A stretch of 64,000 bases of DNA from Suttonella sp. R2A3 (GCF_021513215.1 NZ_CP090975.1:1171501-1235500), one strand, 5' to 3'; shown: positions 45,838 to 55,281, counted from the stretch's first letter. Numbers and translations are program-made. The notes: generated by a model from the letters alone, not told the origin.

Positions 45838-46267
45838 GCTAATCACGCGCTTTTATGTTTTGCCTGATGAGGCGGATCTCGATCAGCGGTTGGCTTTTGC
45901 CTGCCGCCTGGTTGAGCGATCCGCGCAAGAGGGATTATCTGCATTTGTGCTTTGTGCCGATCAAGACATGCTGGACACCCTCGATGAGCGACTCTGGCGT
46001 TTCAAACAAGAGAGTTTTCTTCCGCACTGCCGCCTAGACGACGAATTAGCCCGCCATGCCAAAATTTGGCTGGCTGCGCCGCCTGAGCGCGCCAACCGTG
46101 CGGATGTATTAATCAACTTAAGTCTTGAGCCGCAACCAGATATTCCACGCGATTGCCAGCGTATTTTTGAACTTGTCAGCGCTCATCAGGAAGTGCTTTC
46201 TGCCACCCGCGCACGTTTTGCCGCTTATCGCGCTCGAGGTATCACCCCACAAACCCACCGCCTGTAA
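45824..46267 (+). CDS. holC: DNA polymerase III chi subunit
   Basis: 147 residues from the ATG at 45824 ([13 protein letters not shown]). The HolC pattern is visible: ITRFYVLPDEADLDQRLAFACRLVERSAQEGL, LDERLWRFKQESFLPHCRLDD, and ADVLINLSLEPQPDIPRDCQRIFELVS. Chi links the clamp loader to SSB on lagging-strand gaps. In many proteobacteria holC sits next to pepA or valS; here it is downstream of dat, overlapping it by 14 bases. The longer frame from 45803 runs in dat sequence. Confidence 0.9.
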   Translation: MRTPELITRFYVLPDEADLDQRLAFACRLVERSAQEGLSAFVLCADQDMLDTLDERLWRFKQESFLPHCRLDDELARHAKIWLAAPPERANRADVLINLSLEPQPDIPRDCQRIFELVSAHQEVLSATRARFAAYRARGITPQTHRL

Positions 46268-46492
46268 GGCATTAAAAAATTTACGCATTGTAAACCTATC
46301 AATAATGTGCTGTGCTAAACTACGCGACCTTTAGCGTCGAAACGATCGGATCGACCCTTTAGCGCGCGATCTTAGCGATAGCGCCCACTCTTTTAGTTTT
46401 TCACGTAGTGGGCTAGCGTTGATTAAGTGCTTATGATGCTACGAACATCACGTTTCGCGCCAACCATAACTAGCCAACTCTTGAGAGGATTC

Positions 46493-48904
46493 ATGACGTT
46501 TTTTCGCCTTGATTTATCAAAATTTTGTTGCCTGATCATGCTGTTTTTTGCTGGCTTGGCCATGGCTCAAGATAACACTCAAGCATCACCTAGCAGCGAC
46601 CAACAAGCTTATAGTGCCCTCGCTGATGTGCTCGATAACCCCGAACAACGTGAAACACTCATCAAGCAGTTACGCGAACTCAGCGATACCCCGGCTAGCT
46701 CAGACCAACAAAGTTCGTCGGATGCATCAGCCAGCGAACAAGCGAGCAAACCTCAAGAAAATGAAGGTGTTTCGCGCCTAACTGATGGCACAAAGGCGGC
46801 AGTGAGCACTGCGGTTGCCCTGCCTAAACGTATTGCCGAAGAAAGCGCTGATGTTGCTGAAGAAGTGGGTAGCAAATTAGCGCAAAATTGGCGCGCTTTG
46901 AAGCAGTTATTCACCGGCAAAGACACCCGTTTTCAACAAGTAGACTGGGGCTATTTCGCGCAAGCGCTGAAGAATTTATTATTGGTTGTCGTAACCGCAC
47001 TCGGCGTATTTCATGGCCTGCGTTTTATCGCCCGTCCACTCAAACGGCGCCTAAATATCTGGGTTAACCGCAGTCAGCGCTATCAACCCGTGGTACGACG
47101 CTTCCTCGGTATTTTATTGGTGGCAGTTAAAGATCTTGTATTCATCGCACTGGCGTATTTAGCCGCTACCGGGGTGGCCATGTTCTTTGTCGGTAGCCAA
47201 GCGTCAATGAGCACCCAGGCGTCGTTGTTTATTAATGCATTTGTGGTGGTGGAGCTGATTAAAATTGGGCTGCGCGTAATCTTTTATCCGCGTTATCAAG
47301 AGCTTCGCTTCCTCCCTGGTGACAATGCTACTGCACGTTATTGGTATCACTGGATTGCTACGATAGTAAATATCGTTGGTTATGGTTTTTTGATTGCTGT
47401 ACCTCTGGTCTCGCAATACCTTTCCCTGACGCTTAGCCAAGCCTTAGGCACTGTATTAGCTCTATTTGCTTTTGTTTATGGCGTGATAGTTGTGTTGCGC
47501 AACCGCAAACGGGTACGCGATAGCATCATCACCCTGCGCGATCATACACAAGGCGCGCTGGCCACATTCTTTTTAACCATCCTTGCCCGCGTGTGGCATT
47601 TCTTGGCGTTGTTGTATTTCCTTACACTGTTAGTTGCCATGTTGCTGCGCGGTGAAAAAGCCTTGCCTTATATTATGCAAGGTACGCTAAAAACGATTGT
47701 AATTATTGGCGCTGGTCTACTGATCTCAACCGTGTTGACGCAGATTATTGGCAAACGCATCACCATCCCGCACGCCTGGTCACAACGTATTCCGGGTTTG
47801 GAACGGCGTATCAACGCCTATATCCCGCTCTTTTTGCGCGTGATTCGTTTCACCTTGATGGTGTTGGTCTTCTTCGCCACTTTATCGGCTTGGGACATCA
47901 TCGATTTGCGTGCGTGGTTTAGCTCTGACTCCGGCCAAAGTTTGGTTAGTCAGGTGGGTAACGTTTTGATGATCCTTATCGTGGCTGCACTGGTGTGGTT
48001 ATTCCTCTCTAGCTTGATTGAGCACCGTCTCAATCCATCTGAGAGTGGCGGCAAAATTAGCGCACGAAGCGAAACATTATTATCTCTATTTAAAACCGCG
48101 CTAGCGATTGCGATTGGCGCGATTACCTTGATGATGGTGCTATCTGAGATCGGCGTGAATATTGGCCCGTTGATTGCTGGTGCCGGGGTGCTCGGCTTAG
48201 CGATCGGTTTTGGGTCACAAAAACTGGTGCAAGACATCATTACCGGTATCTTCATCCAAATCGAAAATGCCATGAACGCTGGTGATGTGGTGACTGTTGA
48301 CGGTATTACTGGTACCGCGGAACGCATCAGTATCCGCACCGTCTCGATTCGTGACCTATCCGGCACCTTCCACATTATTCCGTTTTCTAACGTCACCACA
48401 GTATCGAATTACATGCGTGGCTACGGTTGTCACGTTGGCGAATACGGTATCGGTTATGGTGATGATATTGATCTGGCTGTTGAGCAACTCGAAGCGGCGT
48501 TTGAAGAACTCGCTCAAGGCGAACACAAACGTAAAATTCTTGAGCCGCTCAATGTGGCTGGTGTAGTTGCTTTAGCTGATAGCTCAGTCAATATCCGGGT
48601 GGTCATCAAAACCACCCCTGGGGATCAATGGGCCGTGGGACGCGCTTACAACCGCCTAGTGAAGATTTATTTTGATCGTGCTGGTATCGAAATTCCATTC
48701 CCGCATACCACATTGTATTTTGGTATGCAGAAATCTGGCGACACGCCAGCGGCGAATATTCGTATGCTGCACAACGATGTTAAGCCACTACCTTCGACGC
48801 AAACCAAACAGGGCACTAAAAGTGATCATGAAGATCCTTCAGAGGGTATCGATACGACAACCAGCTCTGATACGCGCCAACCCGATACCGATGGGGCGCT
48901 ATAA
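46493..48904 (+). CDS. Large MscS-family mechanosensitive channel (YbiO-like)
   Basis: 803 residues. Signal peptide (LIMLFFAGLAMA) and a Gln/Ser-rich periplasmic region (about 25-110), then about ten membrane helices. The MscS pore and cytoplasmic domain is LIAGAGVLGLAIGFGSQKLVQDIITGIFI, NAGDVVTVDGITGTAERISIRTVSIRD, and IIPFSNVTTVSNYMRG. This is the extended class (YbiO/MscK-like) that releases solutes at hypo-osmotic shock. ATG at 46493 has GAGAGGA upstream; an upstream ATG at 46427 would put a non-conserved 22-residue tail before the signal peptide. A terminator follows. Confidence 0.88.
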   Translation: MTFFRLDLSKFCCLIMLFFAGLAMAQDNTQASPSSDQQAYSALADVLDNPEQRETLIKQLRELSDTPASSDQQSSSDASASEQASKPQENEGVSRLTDGTKAAVSTAVALPKRIAEESADVAEEVGSKLAQNWRALKQLFTGKDTRFQQVDWGYFAQALKNLLLVVVTALGVFHGLRFIARPLKRRLNIWVNRSQRYQPVVRRFLGILLVAVKDLVFIALAYLAATGVAMFFVGSQASMSTQASLFINAFVVVELIKIGLRVIFYPRYQELRFLPGDNATARYWYHWIATIVNIVGYGFLIAVPLVSQYLSLTLSQALGTVLALFAFVYGVIVVLRNRKRVRDSIITLRDHTQGALATFFLTILARVWHFLALLYFLTLLVAMLLRGEKALPYIMQGTLKTIVIIGAGLLISTVLTQIIGKRITIPHAWSQRIPGLERRINAYIPLFLRVIRFTLMVLVFFATLSAWDIIDLRAWFSSDSGQSLVSQVGNVLMILIVAALVWLFLSSLIEHRLNPSESGGKISARSETLLSLFKTALAIAIGAITLMMVLSEIGVNIGPLIAGAGVLGLAIGFGSQKLVQDIITGIFIQIENAMNAGDVVTVDGITGTAERISIRTVSIRDLSGTFHIIPFSNVTTVSNYMRGYGCHVGEYGIGYGDDIDLAVEQLEAAFEELAQGEHKRKILEPLNVAGVVALADSSVNIRVVIKTTPGDQWAVGRAYNRLVKIYFDRAGIEIPFPHTTLYFGMQKSGDTPAANIRMLHNDVKPLPSTQTKQGTKSDHEDPSEGIDTTTSSDTRQPDTDGAL

Positions 48905-48944
48905 ATAAGCGCCCCTTCAGCAAGATTTGCGTGTTACATTAGCA

Positions 48945-48976
48945 AGTGACTTGCCAATGAGGCGAGTCACTTTTTG
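48945..48976 (+). terminator. Intrinsic terminator after the MscS-type channel gene
   Basis: AGTGACTTGCC (48945-48955) pairs with GGCGAGTCACT (48961-48971; one G-T pair) around a five-base loop, followed by five T. Confidence 0.8.
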
Positions 48977-49024
48977 TATCCTGAACACACTGCCAGGCCT
49001 TATATAGCGAAGAATCTGTAACTC

Positions 49025-49669
49025 ATGAGACGAACCAAAGCCGAAGCCGAGCAGACCCGCCAATCCTTATTGGATGCCGCGTTAGCCCTATTTAGCGAAC
49101 AAGGCTACGAAAGCACCTCTTTGGCAGAAATCGCACGCACCGCAGGCACAACCCGTGGCGCGATTTATTGGCATTTCAAAAATAAAGCCGACATGCTCAA
49201 CGCACTCAGCGAAGCACATACGCAGGAATTATTTGCCGCCATTGAGCCTTCTGGCGATCATGAGAAGACTTGGGATGTGCTGATTGAGCGTTTGATTCGT
49301 CTAAGCGAAAATATGTACGACAACCCGCCCCACCGGCAGTTTTGTTTGTTATTACAACAAGAAGCGCAACATCCCGATAGCCAAGCGATTTTTACGCGTT
49401 TTGAAACAAGCTGGAATACGCTACTCACCTCGGCTATCCGCCACAGTCAGGCACAACATGAAACCCCTCAAGATATCGATGTGCAGTGGGCGATTTTTCA
49501 AATCGGTACGATGATGGCCGGCATCATCAGAAACACAGCCAATCATCAGGATAATCAAGCCTACCGACGCTATATTCCCAGCATCATTCGCAGCACAATT
49601 GCGATGATCCGTGACAATCGACAAGTTCCTGACAGAAATAAACCATCTCATAACGCCAAACTGCGCTGA
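49025..49669 (+). CDS. TetR/AcrR-family transcriptional regulator
   Basis: 214 residues. N-terminal helix-turn-helix: RQSLLDAALALFSEQGYESTSLAEIARTAGTTRGAIYWHFKNKADML, the AcrR/TtgR-type recognition segment. The C-terminal domain contains a ligand-binding helical bundle with PHRQFCLLLQQEAQHPDSQ. The AcrR class usually represses an adjacent RND efflux pump, but no pump genes flank it here; they may lie elsewhere. 55 bases after the channel terminator, so it has its own promoter region. Orphan regulator of unknown target. Confidence 0.9.
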   Translation: MRRTKAEAEQTRQSLLDAALALFSEQGYESTSLAEIARTAGTTRGAIYWHFKNKADMLNALSEAHTQELFAAIEPSGDHEKTWDVLIERLIRLSENMYDNPPHRQFCLLLQQEAQHPDSQAIFTRFETSWNTLLTSAIRHSQAQHETPQDIDVQWAIFQIGTMMAGIIRNTANHQDNQAYRRYIPSIIRSTIAMIRDNRQVPDRNKPSHNAKLR

Positions 49670-49719
49670 TCATACTTTTTCCGCTATAATCAAACCCATA
49701 ATCGATTAAGGAGTATGGG

Positions 49720-50313
49720 ATGAAAAAAGGATTATTGGTTGTTTTGGTCGCGGTTATTGCGCTTCTTGCCTTTGTTGCGCCACATATTAACAGTGTGCCG
49801 AAGCTTGATGAGGTGGTTAAGGAGCAATGGTCACAGGTGCAAAATCAATACAAGCGCCGTGCGGATTTGATTCCTAACTTAGTGGAGACCGTCAAAGCCT
49901 ACGCCGAACACGAGCAGGAAACGCTCAATCAAGTTACTGAAGCGCGCACCAAAGTCGGGCAAATCAATGTCGATGCGAGCATGATTGATAACCCTCAACA
50001 GCTGAAGCAATTCAACGACGCACAACAAGCACTTTCCTCATCATTAGGGCGTTTGATTGCTGTGGCTGAAGACTACCCTGACCTTAAAGCCAATGAGAAT
50101 TTTCGGGATTTACAAGCGCAACTTGAAGGCACAGAAAACCGCATTGCTGTAGCGCGCCGTGACTACATCGCCGCCGTTCGCGCATATAACACCGAACTGC
50201 GCACTATCCCTGGACGCTGGGTTGCAAGCTTCTTGTATCCTGAAGCCGAAGTACGCCCAACCTTTGAAGCCAGCGAAGCTGAACAAAGTGTGCCGGAAGT
50301 CTCGTTTAACTAA
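49720..50313 (+). CDS. lemA: LemA-family protein
   Basis: 197 residues: N-terminal membrane anchor (GLLVVLVAVIALLAFVA), then the LemA coiled-coil domain with KEQWSQVQNQYKRRADLIPNLVETVKAYAEHEQETLNQVTEARTKV (shown as KRRADLIPNLVETVKAY and LNQVTEAR), LGRLIAVAEDYPDLKANENF and LEGTENRIAVARRDYIAAVRAYN. Function is still obscure; it is associated with TPM-domain proteins. Here those are at 35.9-37.2 kb, so the usual lemA-TPM-TPM operon is split. GGAG before the ATG is clear. Confidence 0.92.
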   Translation: MKKGLLVVLVAVIALLAFVAPHINSVPKLDEVVKEQWSQVQNQYKRRADLIPNLVETVKAYAEHEQETLNQVTEARTKVGQINVDASMIDNPQQLKQFNDAQQALSSSLGRLIAVAEDYPDLKANENFRDLQAQLEGTENRIAVARRDYIAAVRAYNTELRTIPGRWVASFLYPEAEVRPTFEASEAEQSVPEVSFN

Positions 50314-50338
50314 TCCCTGTGCCACATAGCGGTTTGTT

Positions 50339-52048
50339 ATGTGGCGCTACCTGCGATGGTTTGGTCCCTGGCATCTTCTCGCGCTACTGTGTGTTTCAAG
50401 CTGGTGGTTCACAGAGCCCGATAAACCCACACCAACCCTCACCCTCAGCGAACCCGTTCAATGCACAGTTTTATTTCACGCTAACGACTTCCCACGCAGC
50501 TACCCACCACGCACGCATATCCTCCCCGCCACGATTATCGAAAGCTCGCAATGCCCACAGCTCACTGGGCTGTCTCTAGATTTGCGCTATTACCGCGCAC
50601 TTAAATTCGACCTTAAAGTCGTTCAAAGTGGTCAACTTCGCCTTAAACAACGCGACAACGGGCGCTTAAGCGCCACCTTAAACCACAGCCAATATACACA
50701 AACCCTCGCCCCATGGCGTGTCCGCTGGCGCGCCACTATTAGCGAACATATTAACGCGCATTATGGCGCAGATAGTGCACGTTGGCTCAATGCGCTGTTA
50801 ATCGGTAACCGCAGTGGCCTCACCGCTGATGATAAAATGCTGCTGCGCCGCAGCGGCACCTCACATTTACTCGCTATCTCTGGCCTGCATTTAGGGTTAG
50901 TGAGCTTAATCGCTTATGTCATATTGAAATTCAGCTTTGCTCAATCGCGATCTATCAGTGCTTTAGCCGAACCCCGCTCTTTAGCCTTGATTGGCACCTT
51001 AACCATAGCAGGATTTTTTGTTTTACTCACTGGCGCACAACCACCAGTGATCCGCGCATGGTTACTCTTTTGCGCTATCGCCGCCGCGTGGTTTATCCCT
51101 TATTTACGCAATGGCTTACACGGTCTCGCTTGGGCTGGTATATTGATGCTCGCCTACCAGCCAGCAAATATTCATCACATCGGTGCGTGGCTGTCGTTTA
51201 TGGCCACAGCCGTGGTATTACTCGCTTACCAGCAATGGGCGCAAAAACCGCTGTGGCGTTTTTGGTTGTTATTACAGGCAGCGATTACCTTGGCGCTTTT
51301 ATTGCCTATTTGGGCCATATTTGGCGGCATCAGTATCAGCAGTATCATGGTCAATTTATTGGTCATCCCGTGGCTTGCCCCATTATGGGTAATCAGCGCA
51401 CTAGGGGTCATCTACGCGCCACTTGCCGAACTGGCCGCACACTGTCTTGCTGCGTATTTACGCGTGATTGCCGCCTTTGCCGAGCCGAGTTGGGCGTATG
51501 TTATTCCATCGTGGCAACCGGGCTATTGGGTTGCATTTACAGGCTTTATCGGCGTTTTATGTGTACTATTTGCTCGAGGCAAGCAAAAGATCATCGCCTT
51601 AGTCGCGGCTATTATTCTCTTGTTTAGCTATCTCGTACCTTCTGGGAATGAGGTTTATCGACTGCCTCACAATGATCATGTTGCGCTGATTACGCTCGGT
51701 CGCGACGCCTACCTGATTAATAGCGGCTATCGACACGCGCGCGGTCGTGATGATGTTATGCGTTATATCCTGCCAGAGATTCGCAAACATCGCGCGCAAC
51801 TTCGTGCGGTGATACTCACCAGCGATAAAGCACGTGATAATACGGCGCTCAAAACCCTACGCGAGACATATCCCGAACTACCCTTTTATGCTTTAAAGCC
51901 GCGTCTTGAGCTGCCTTTTTCCTACCAATACTGCCCCAATGAAATTGCTCTACCACCGGCTCTAACCTTCTCACGCTATCCACGTTGTAGCGCCACTATA
52001 AACGGACAATGGCACATCCTAGCTGATGGAAAGATTCAAAATCAGTAG
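50339..52048 (+). CDS. comEC: ComEC/Rec2-family DNA-uptake channel with degenerate C-terminal domain
   Basis: 569 residues, shorter than ComEC (about 750-800). N-terminal DUF4131-like region, then the competence domain with LNALLIGNRSGLTADDKMLLRRSGTSHLLAISGLHLGL and several membrane helices through about residue 430. The C-terminal ~130 residues should be a metallo-beta-lactamase domain. Its second strand region reads LITLGRDAYLINSG, but the metal motif HxHxDH is replaced by TSDKARDNT, so catalysis is unlikely. ComEC forms the inner-membrane channel for transforming DNA. Start is ATG 50339. Confidence 0.85.
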   Translation: MWRYLRWFGPWHLLALLCVSSWWFTEPDKPTPTLTLSEPVQCTVLFHANDFPRSYPPRTHILPATIIESSQCPQLTGLSLDLRYYRALKFDLKVVQSGQLRLKQRDNGRLSATLNHSQYTQTLAPWRVRWRATISEHINAHYGADSARWLNALLIGNRSGLTADDKMLLRRSGTSHLLAISGLHLGLVSLIAYVILKFSFAQSRSISALAEPRSLALIGTLTIAGFFVLLTGAQPPVIRAWLLFCAIAAAWFIPYLRNGLHGLAWAGILMLAYQPANIHHIGAWLSFMATAVVLLAYQQWAQKPLWRFWLLLQAAITLALLLPIWAIFGGISISSIMVNLLVIPWLAPLWVISALGVIYAPLAELAAHCLAAYLRVIAAFAEPSWAYVIPSWQPGYWVAFTGFIGVLCVLFARGKQKIIALVAAIILLFSYLVPSGNEVYRLPHNDHVALITLGRDAYLINSGYRHARGRDDVMRYILPEIRKHRAQLRAVILTSDKARDNTALKTLRETYPELPFYALKPRLELPFSYQYCPNEIALPPALTFSRYPRCSATINGQWHILADGKIQNQ

Positions 52049-52146
52049 CATGAAGCGCCTTCATGACTTTTGAAGATGAAACATTACGGCAACATAACCT
52101 CCCTATGATGACACCCGATATTTAACCCTCTAATTAAGGAATAGTT

Positions 52147-53442
52147 ATGCGTAAATTTCTGGCTTTGAGTATCACAATGGCAGTTAGCGGTGCCAGTATT
52201 GCCGCCACTAATATCACTTGGTGGCATGCGATGGGCGGCCAACTTGGCGATACCGTTAATAAAATCTCTAGCGATTTTAACGCGGCTCAAGAAGCATGCA
52301 CCATCGAGCCTGTGTATAAAGGCTCATACGAAGAATTGCTGACCAGTGGCGTTGCCGCATTTCGTGCCAAGCAGGCGCCAAACATCATCCAAGTATACGA
52401 TGCCGGTGCTGCCACCATTATCAACGCCAAAGGTGCGGTTATTCCAGTAACTGACCTCTTCGCTGAGGCTGATGTTGCCTTTGATGAAGATGATTATATT
52501 GCCGGTGTACGTAATTTTTACGCCGATAGCGACGGTAAAATGATTGGTATGCCATTTAACTCATCCACGCCGATTCTTTACTACAATAAAGACGCACTAG
52601 CAGAAGCCGGCGTTGAGCCACCAAAAACATGGGAAGATTTTGAAACCATCGCCCCTAAGCTCAAAGAAGCCGGTTATATCGGATTTTCACAATCTCATAC
52701 CCCGTGGATTTTCGCCGAAAACTTCCACTCTCGTCACAATCTGCAGCTTGCTGATGAAGCCAACGGTTACGACGCACCAGCCACCCATATCCTCTACAAC
52801 AATCCGGATATGAAAATGCATTTCAGCAAGCTGAAAGAGTGGAAAGATAACGGCTACTATGGCTACTACGGCGAGGGTTGGGGCGACAACCAAACACCAT
52901 TTGAAAAAGGCGAAGTGGCGATGTGGCTAGGCTCTTCTGGTTCATTTGGTGGCGTTAAAGAAAAGGCTGAATTTGATTTTGGTACCACCTACCTGCCGTA
53001 TTGGAATAGCATCAATGATGGCAAGGAATACAATACCTTTATCGGCGGCGCGGCATTGTTCGCCTTTAATGGTTATGGGAAAGAGCAAAATGCGTGTACC
53101 GCATCATTCTTCAAATTCTTAAGCCAATCTGATACCCAAGCATTCTGGCATAAAGAAACCGGTTATGTGCCAATTACTAACGCAGCATACGATCTGGTTA
53201 AATCCGAAGGTTATTACGACGAGGAGCCTGCTGCGGAAACCGGCATCCTCCAGCTCAACCAATCTGGTGGTGAGTGGACTAAAGGCTATCGTCTCGGCTT
53301 CTACCCACAAATTCGTGAAGTGATGCGCCGTGAGTTCACCAAATTCTTTAATGGTGATGTCAGTGTCGATGACGCATTTGCCACTATTGAAAGCGAAAGT
53401 GACAAATTATTAGCGCGTTTTGCGCAAACGGTTAAAGAATAA
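52147..53442 (+). CDS. ugpB: Glycerol-3-phosphate/glycerophosphodiester-type binding protein UgpB
   Basis: 431 residues; signal peptide ending SIAA, then a type 2 periplasmic binding fold of the UgpB family. ITWWHAMGG, VYKGSYEELLTSGVAAF, NIIQVYDAGAATI, GMPFNSSTPILYYNKDAL and the late LGFYPQIREVMRREF follow UgpB. In E. coli UgpB captures sn-glycerol-3-phosphate and glycerophosphodiesters. The GGAA/AAGGA ribosome site is upstream of ATG. It is read before a hairpin and then ugpA, ugpE and ugpC. Ligand specificity is by homology only. Confidence 0.88.
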   Translation: MRKFLALSITMAVSGASIAATNITWWHAMGGQLGDTVNKISSDFNAAQEACTIEPVYKGSYEELLTSGVAAFRAKQAPNIIQVYDAGAATIINAKGAVIPVTDLFAEADVAFDEDDYIAGVRNFYADSDGKMIGMPFNSSTPILYYNKDALAEAGVEPPKTWEDFETIAPKLKEAGYIGFSQSHTPWIFAENFHSRHNLQLADEANGYDAPATHILYNNPDMKMHFSKLKEWKDNGYYGYYGEGWGDNQTPFEKGEVAMWLGSSGSFGGVKEKAEFDFGTTYLPYWNSINDGKEYNTFIGGAALFAFNGYGKEQNACTASFFKFLSQSDTQAFWHKETGYVPITNAAYDLVKSEGYYDEEPAAETGILQLNQSGGEWTKGYRLGFYPQIREVMRREFTKFFNGDVSVDDAFATIESESDKLLARFAQTVKE

Positions 53443-53463
53443 ACCTTGCCTATTTCGTCACAC

Positions 53464-53506
53464 CCTTTATCCCTCGAACCATTTATTTGAGGGATAAAGG
53501 TTTTTT
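53464..53506 (+). terminator. Strong hairpin with T tract between ugpB and ugpA
   Basis: Perfect 12-bp stem CCTTTATCCCTC / GAGGGATAAAGG (53464-53475 with 53489-53500) followed by six T. It lies inside the ABC operon. Such elements typically give partial termination or protect the binding-protein mRNA, producing more UgpB than permease. This is the most likely role. Confidence 0.85.
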
Positions 53507-53529
53507 GTTGCTTATTGCTGCCGATTAAC

Positions 53530-54405
53530 ATGAAAAAAAATACCTTCAAACATTCCCCATTGCCCTATCTTCTGATTGCCCCACAGATGGTGATTATTGC
53601 GGTATTTTTTGTCTGGCCAGCGATTCAATCGGTTAATTTAAGTTTCTACCTCGAAGACCCGTTTGGCCTAAGCTCAACCTTTGTTGGCTTACAAAATTAT
53701 CGCGAAACCTTAACCAACGATTTTTACTATCGTTCCGTGCGTTTTACCGCGATTTTTTCAACCTTAGTGACATTTTTCTCGCTCGCCATCGCCCTTTTAC
53801 TCGCTGTGAAAGCCGATAACATCATTCGCGCGCGCAGTACATACAAAATCCTGATCATCTGGCCGTATGCGGTAGCACCTGCGGTGGCTGGTTTACTCGC
53901 GGTATTTTTATTTGATTCACACGTCGGCCCGCTTTATGCGCTGTTTAATCAATTGTGGGCATTTGATCACAAGCTTGACCCGTTTGACGCCTCACTGGCA
54001 GTTATTCTCGTCGCAGTTTGGAAACAGGTTAGCGTTAATTTTGTTTATTTTATGGCAGGACTACAGAGTATTCCGCAAGCAGTTAAAGAGGCTTCAACCA
54101 TCGACTGTCAAAGCGGCTTCAAGCGCTTTTGGACAATCACCTTCCCGCTGCTCGCACCAACCACCTTTTTCCTGTTGGTGATCAACATTACCTACGCTTT
54201 TTTTGAAACCTTTGCCATCATCGACACACTTACGCGCGGTCGTCCTGGTGGCGAAACCACCACCCTGGTGTATAAAGTCTATCAAGATGGGTTCCTTGGT
54301 GCGGATTTAGGCGGCAGCTCAGCACAATCGGTGATTTTGATGGTCTTTGTGATGATTTTAACCGTCATCCAATTCCGCTTTATCGAAAAGAAAATCCATT
54401 ATTAA
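53530..54405 (+). CDS. ugpA: ABC transporter permease UgpA
   Basis: Membrane subunit of the ugp-type importer, about 291 residues with six helices. Family features: PLPYLLIAPQMVIIAVFFVWP at the N-terminus, SVRFTAIFSTLVTFFS, and the EAA loop EASTIDCQSGFKRFWTITFPLL. Start at the ATG 53530 (MKKNTFKHS); the frame opens upstream at 53515 without a ribosome site. Partner of UgpE, ten bases downstream. Confidence 0.9.
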   Translation: MKKNTFKHSPLPYLLIAPQMVIIAVFFVWPAIQSVNLSFYLEDPFGLSSTFVGLQNYRETLTNDFYYRSVRFTAIFSTLVTFFSLAIALLLAVKADNIIRARSTYKILIIWPYAVAPAVAGLLAVFLFDSHVGPLYALFNQLWAFDHKLDPFDASLAVILVAVWKQVSVNFVYFMAGLQSIPQAVKEASTIDCQSGFKRFWTITFPLLAPTTFFLLVINITYAFFETFAIIDTLTRGRPGGETTTLVYKVYQDGFLGADLGGSSAQSVILMVFVMILTVIQFRFIEKKIHY

Positions 54406-54414
54406 GGCGCCACC

Positions 54415-55281
54415 ATGAAAAAACAGCAAATCATCGATCACGCGATTTTAATTATTGGCGCACTGTTTCTCTTGCTGCCGTTATGGATTGCGCTTGCCTC
54501 ATCGACCCATGCCCCTGAATATATCGCTAAAAATGGTGTGCAGTTCTGGTTTGGCGATGAATTTTTCAGCACCTATAAAAACCTGCTCTCCGGTGCTTCT
54601 AGCATTTTCTTAAACGGCGATACCTCGTCAATCCAAGGCGCCAGCGGATTAACGATGTTGAAAAACTCCATGATTCTGGGGCTGGGTTTTGCGATTGGTA
54701 AAATCGTTTTGTCGATGATGGCCGCCTATGCCATCGTCTATTTTCGCTTTCCATTGGGCTCACTGCTGTTTTGGATTATTTTTTCTTCGCTGTTATTACC
54801 GCTGGAAGTGCGCATTATTCCCTCCTACGAAATCGTTGCGCAATTGGGGTTGGTGAATACCTATAGTGGGTTGATTCTGCCGCTGATTGCCTCAGCAACG
54901 GCAACCTTCTTCTTCCGCCAATTCTATCTATCGGTGCCTGAAGAGCTGGTTGAGGCCGCGCAACTTGACAACGCCGGACCTGTTCGCTTTTTCCTCGATA
55001 TTTTATTGCCGCTATCAAAAACGATGATCGCCGCTATTTTTATCATCATGTTTGTGGTTGGCTGGAATCAGTATCTATGGCCGATTTTGATGACCACCGA
55101 CGAACAGTTCAAAACCTTACTTCTTGGGATCAAAGACATTATCAACGTGTTGGAAGAAGGGAAAATTCCTGCGTACAACCGTGTGTTCGCACTGGCGATT
55201 GTCTCGATCATTCCACCAGTACTAATCGTGATTATCTTCCAAAAATGGTTTATCAAAGGGCTGGTTGAAACAGAAAAATAA
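54415..55281 (+). CDS. ugpE: ABC transporter permease UgpE
   Basis: 288 residues with six helices; second membrane subunit. LPLWIALASSTHAPE and the region TMLKNSMILGLGFAIGKIVLS are characteristic, followed by VYFRFP and the EAA loop EAAQLDNAGPVRFFLDILLPLSK. KDIINVLEEGKIPAYNRVFA, a UgpE-type segment, supports the ugp assignment over generic sugar permeases. AAGGCGCC lies before the ATG. Gap to ugpC is 56 bases, with no terminator seen. Confidence 0.92.
   Translation: MKKQQIIDHAILIIGALFLLLPLWIALASSTHAPEYIAKNGVQFWFGDEFFSTYKNLLSGASSIFLNGDTSSIQGASGLTMLKNSMILGLGFAIGKIVLSMMAAYAIVYFRFPLGSLLFWIIFSSLLLPLEVRIIPSYEIVAQLGLVNTYSGLILPLIASATATFFFRQFYLSVPEELVEAAQLDNAGPVRFFLDILLPLSKTMIAAIFIIMFVVGWNQYLWPILMTTDEQFKTLLLGIKDIINVLEEGKIPAYNRVFALAIVSIIPPVLIVIIFQKWFIKGLVETEK

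Noticed and set aside
46383-46413. GCCCACT/AGTGGGC 7-bp hairpin before the channel gene, as a terminator for argG-dat-holC
   Set aside because: Long 17-base loop and no T run; too weak to call.
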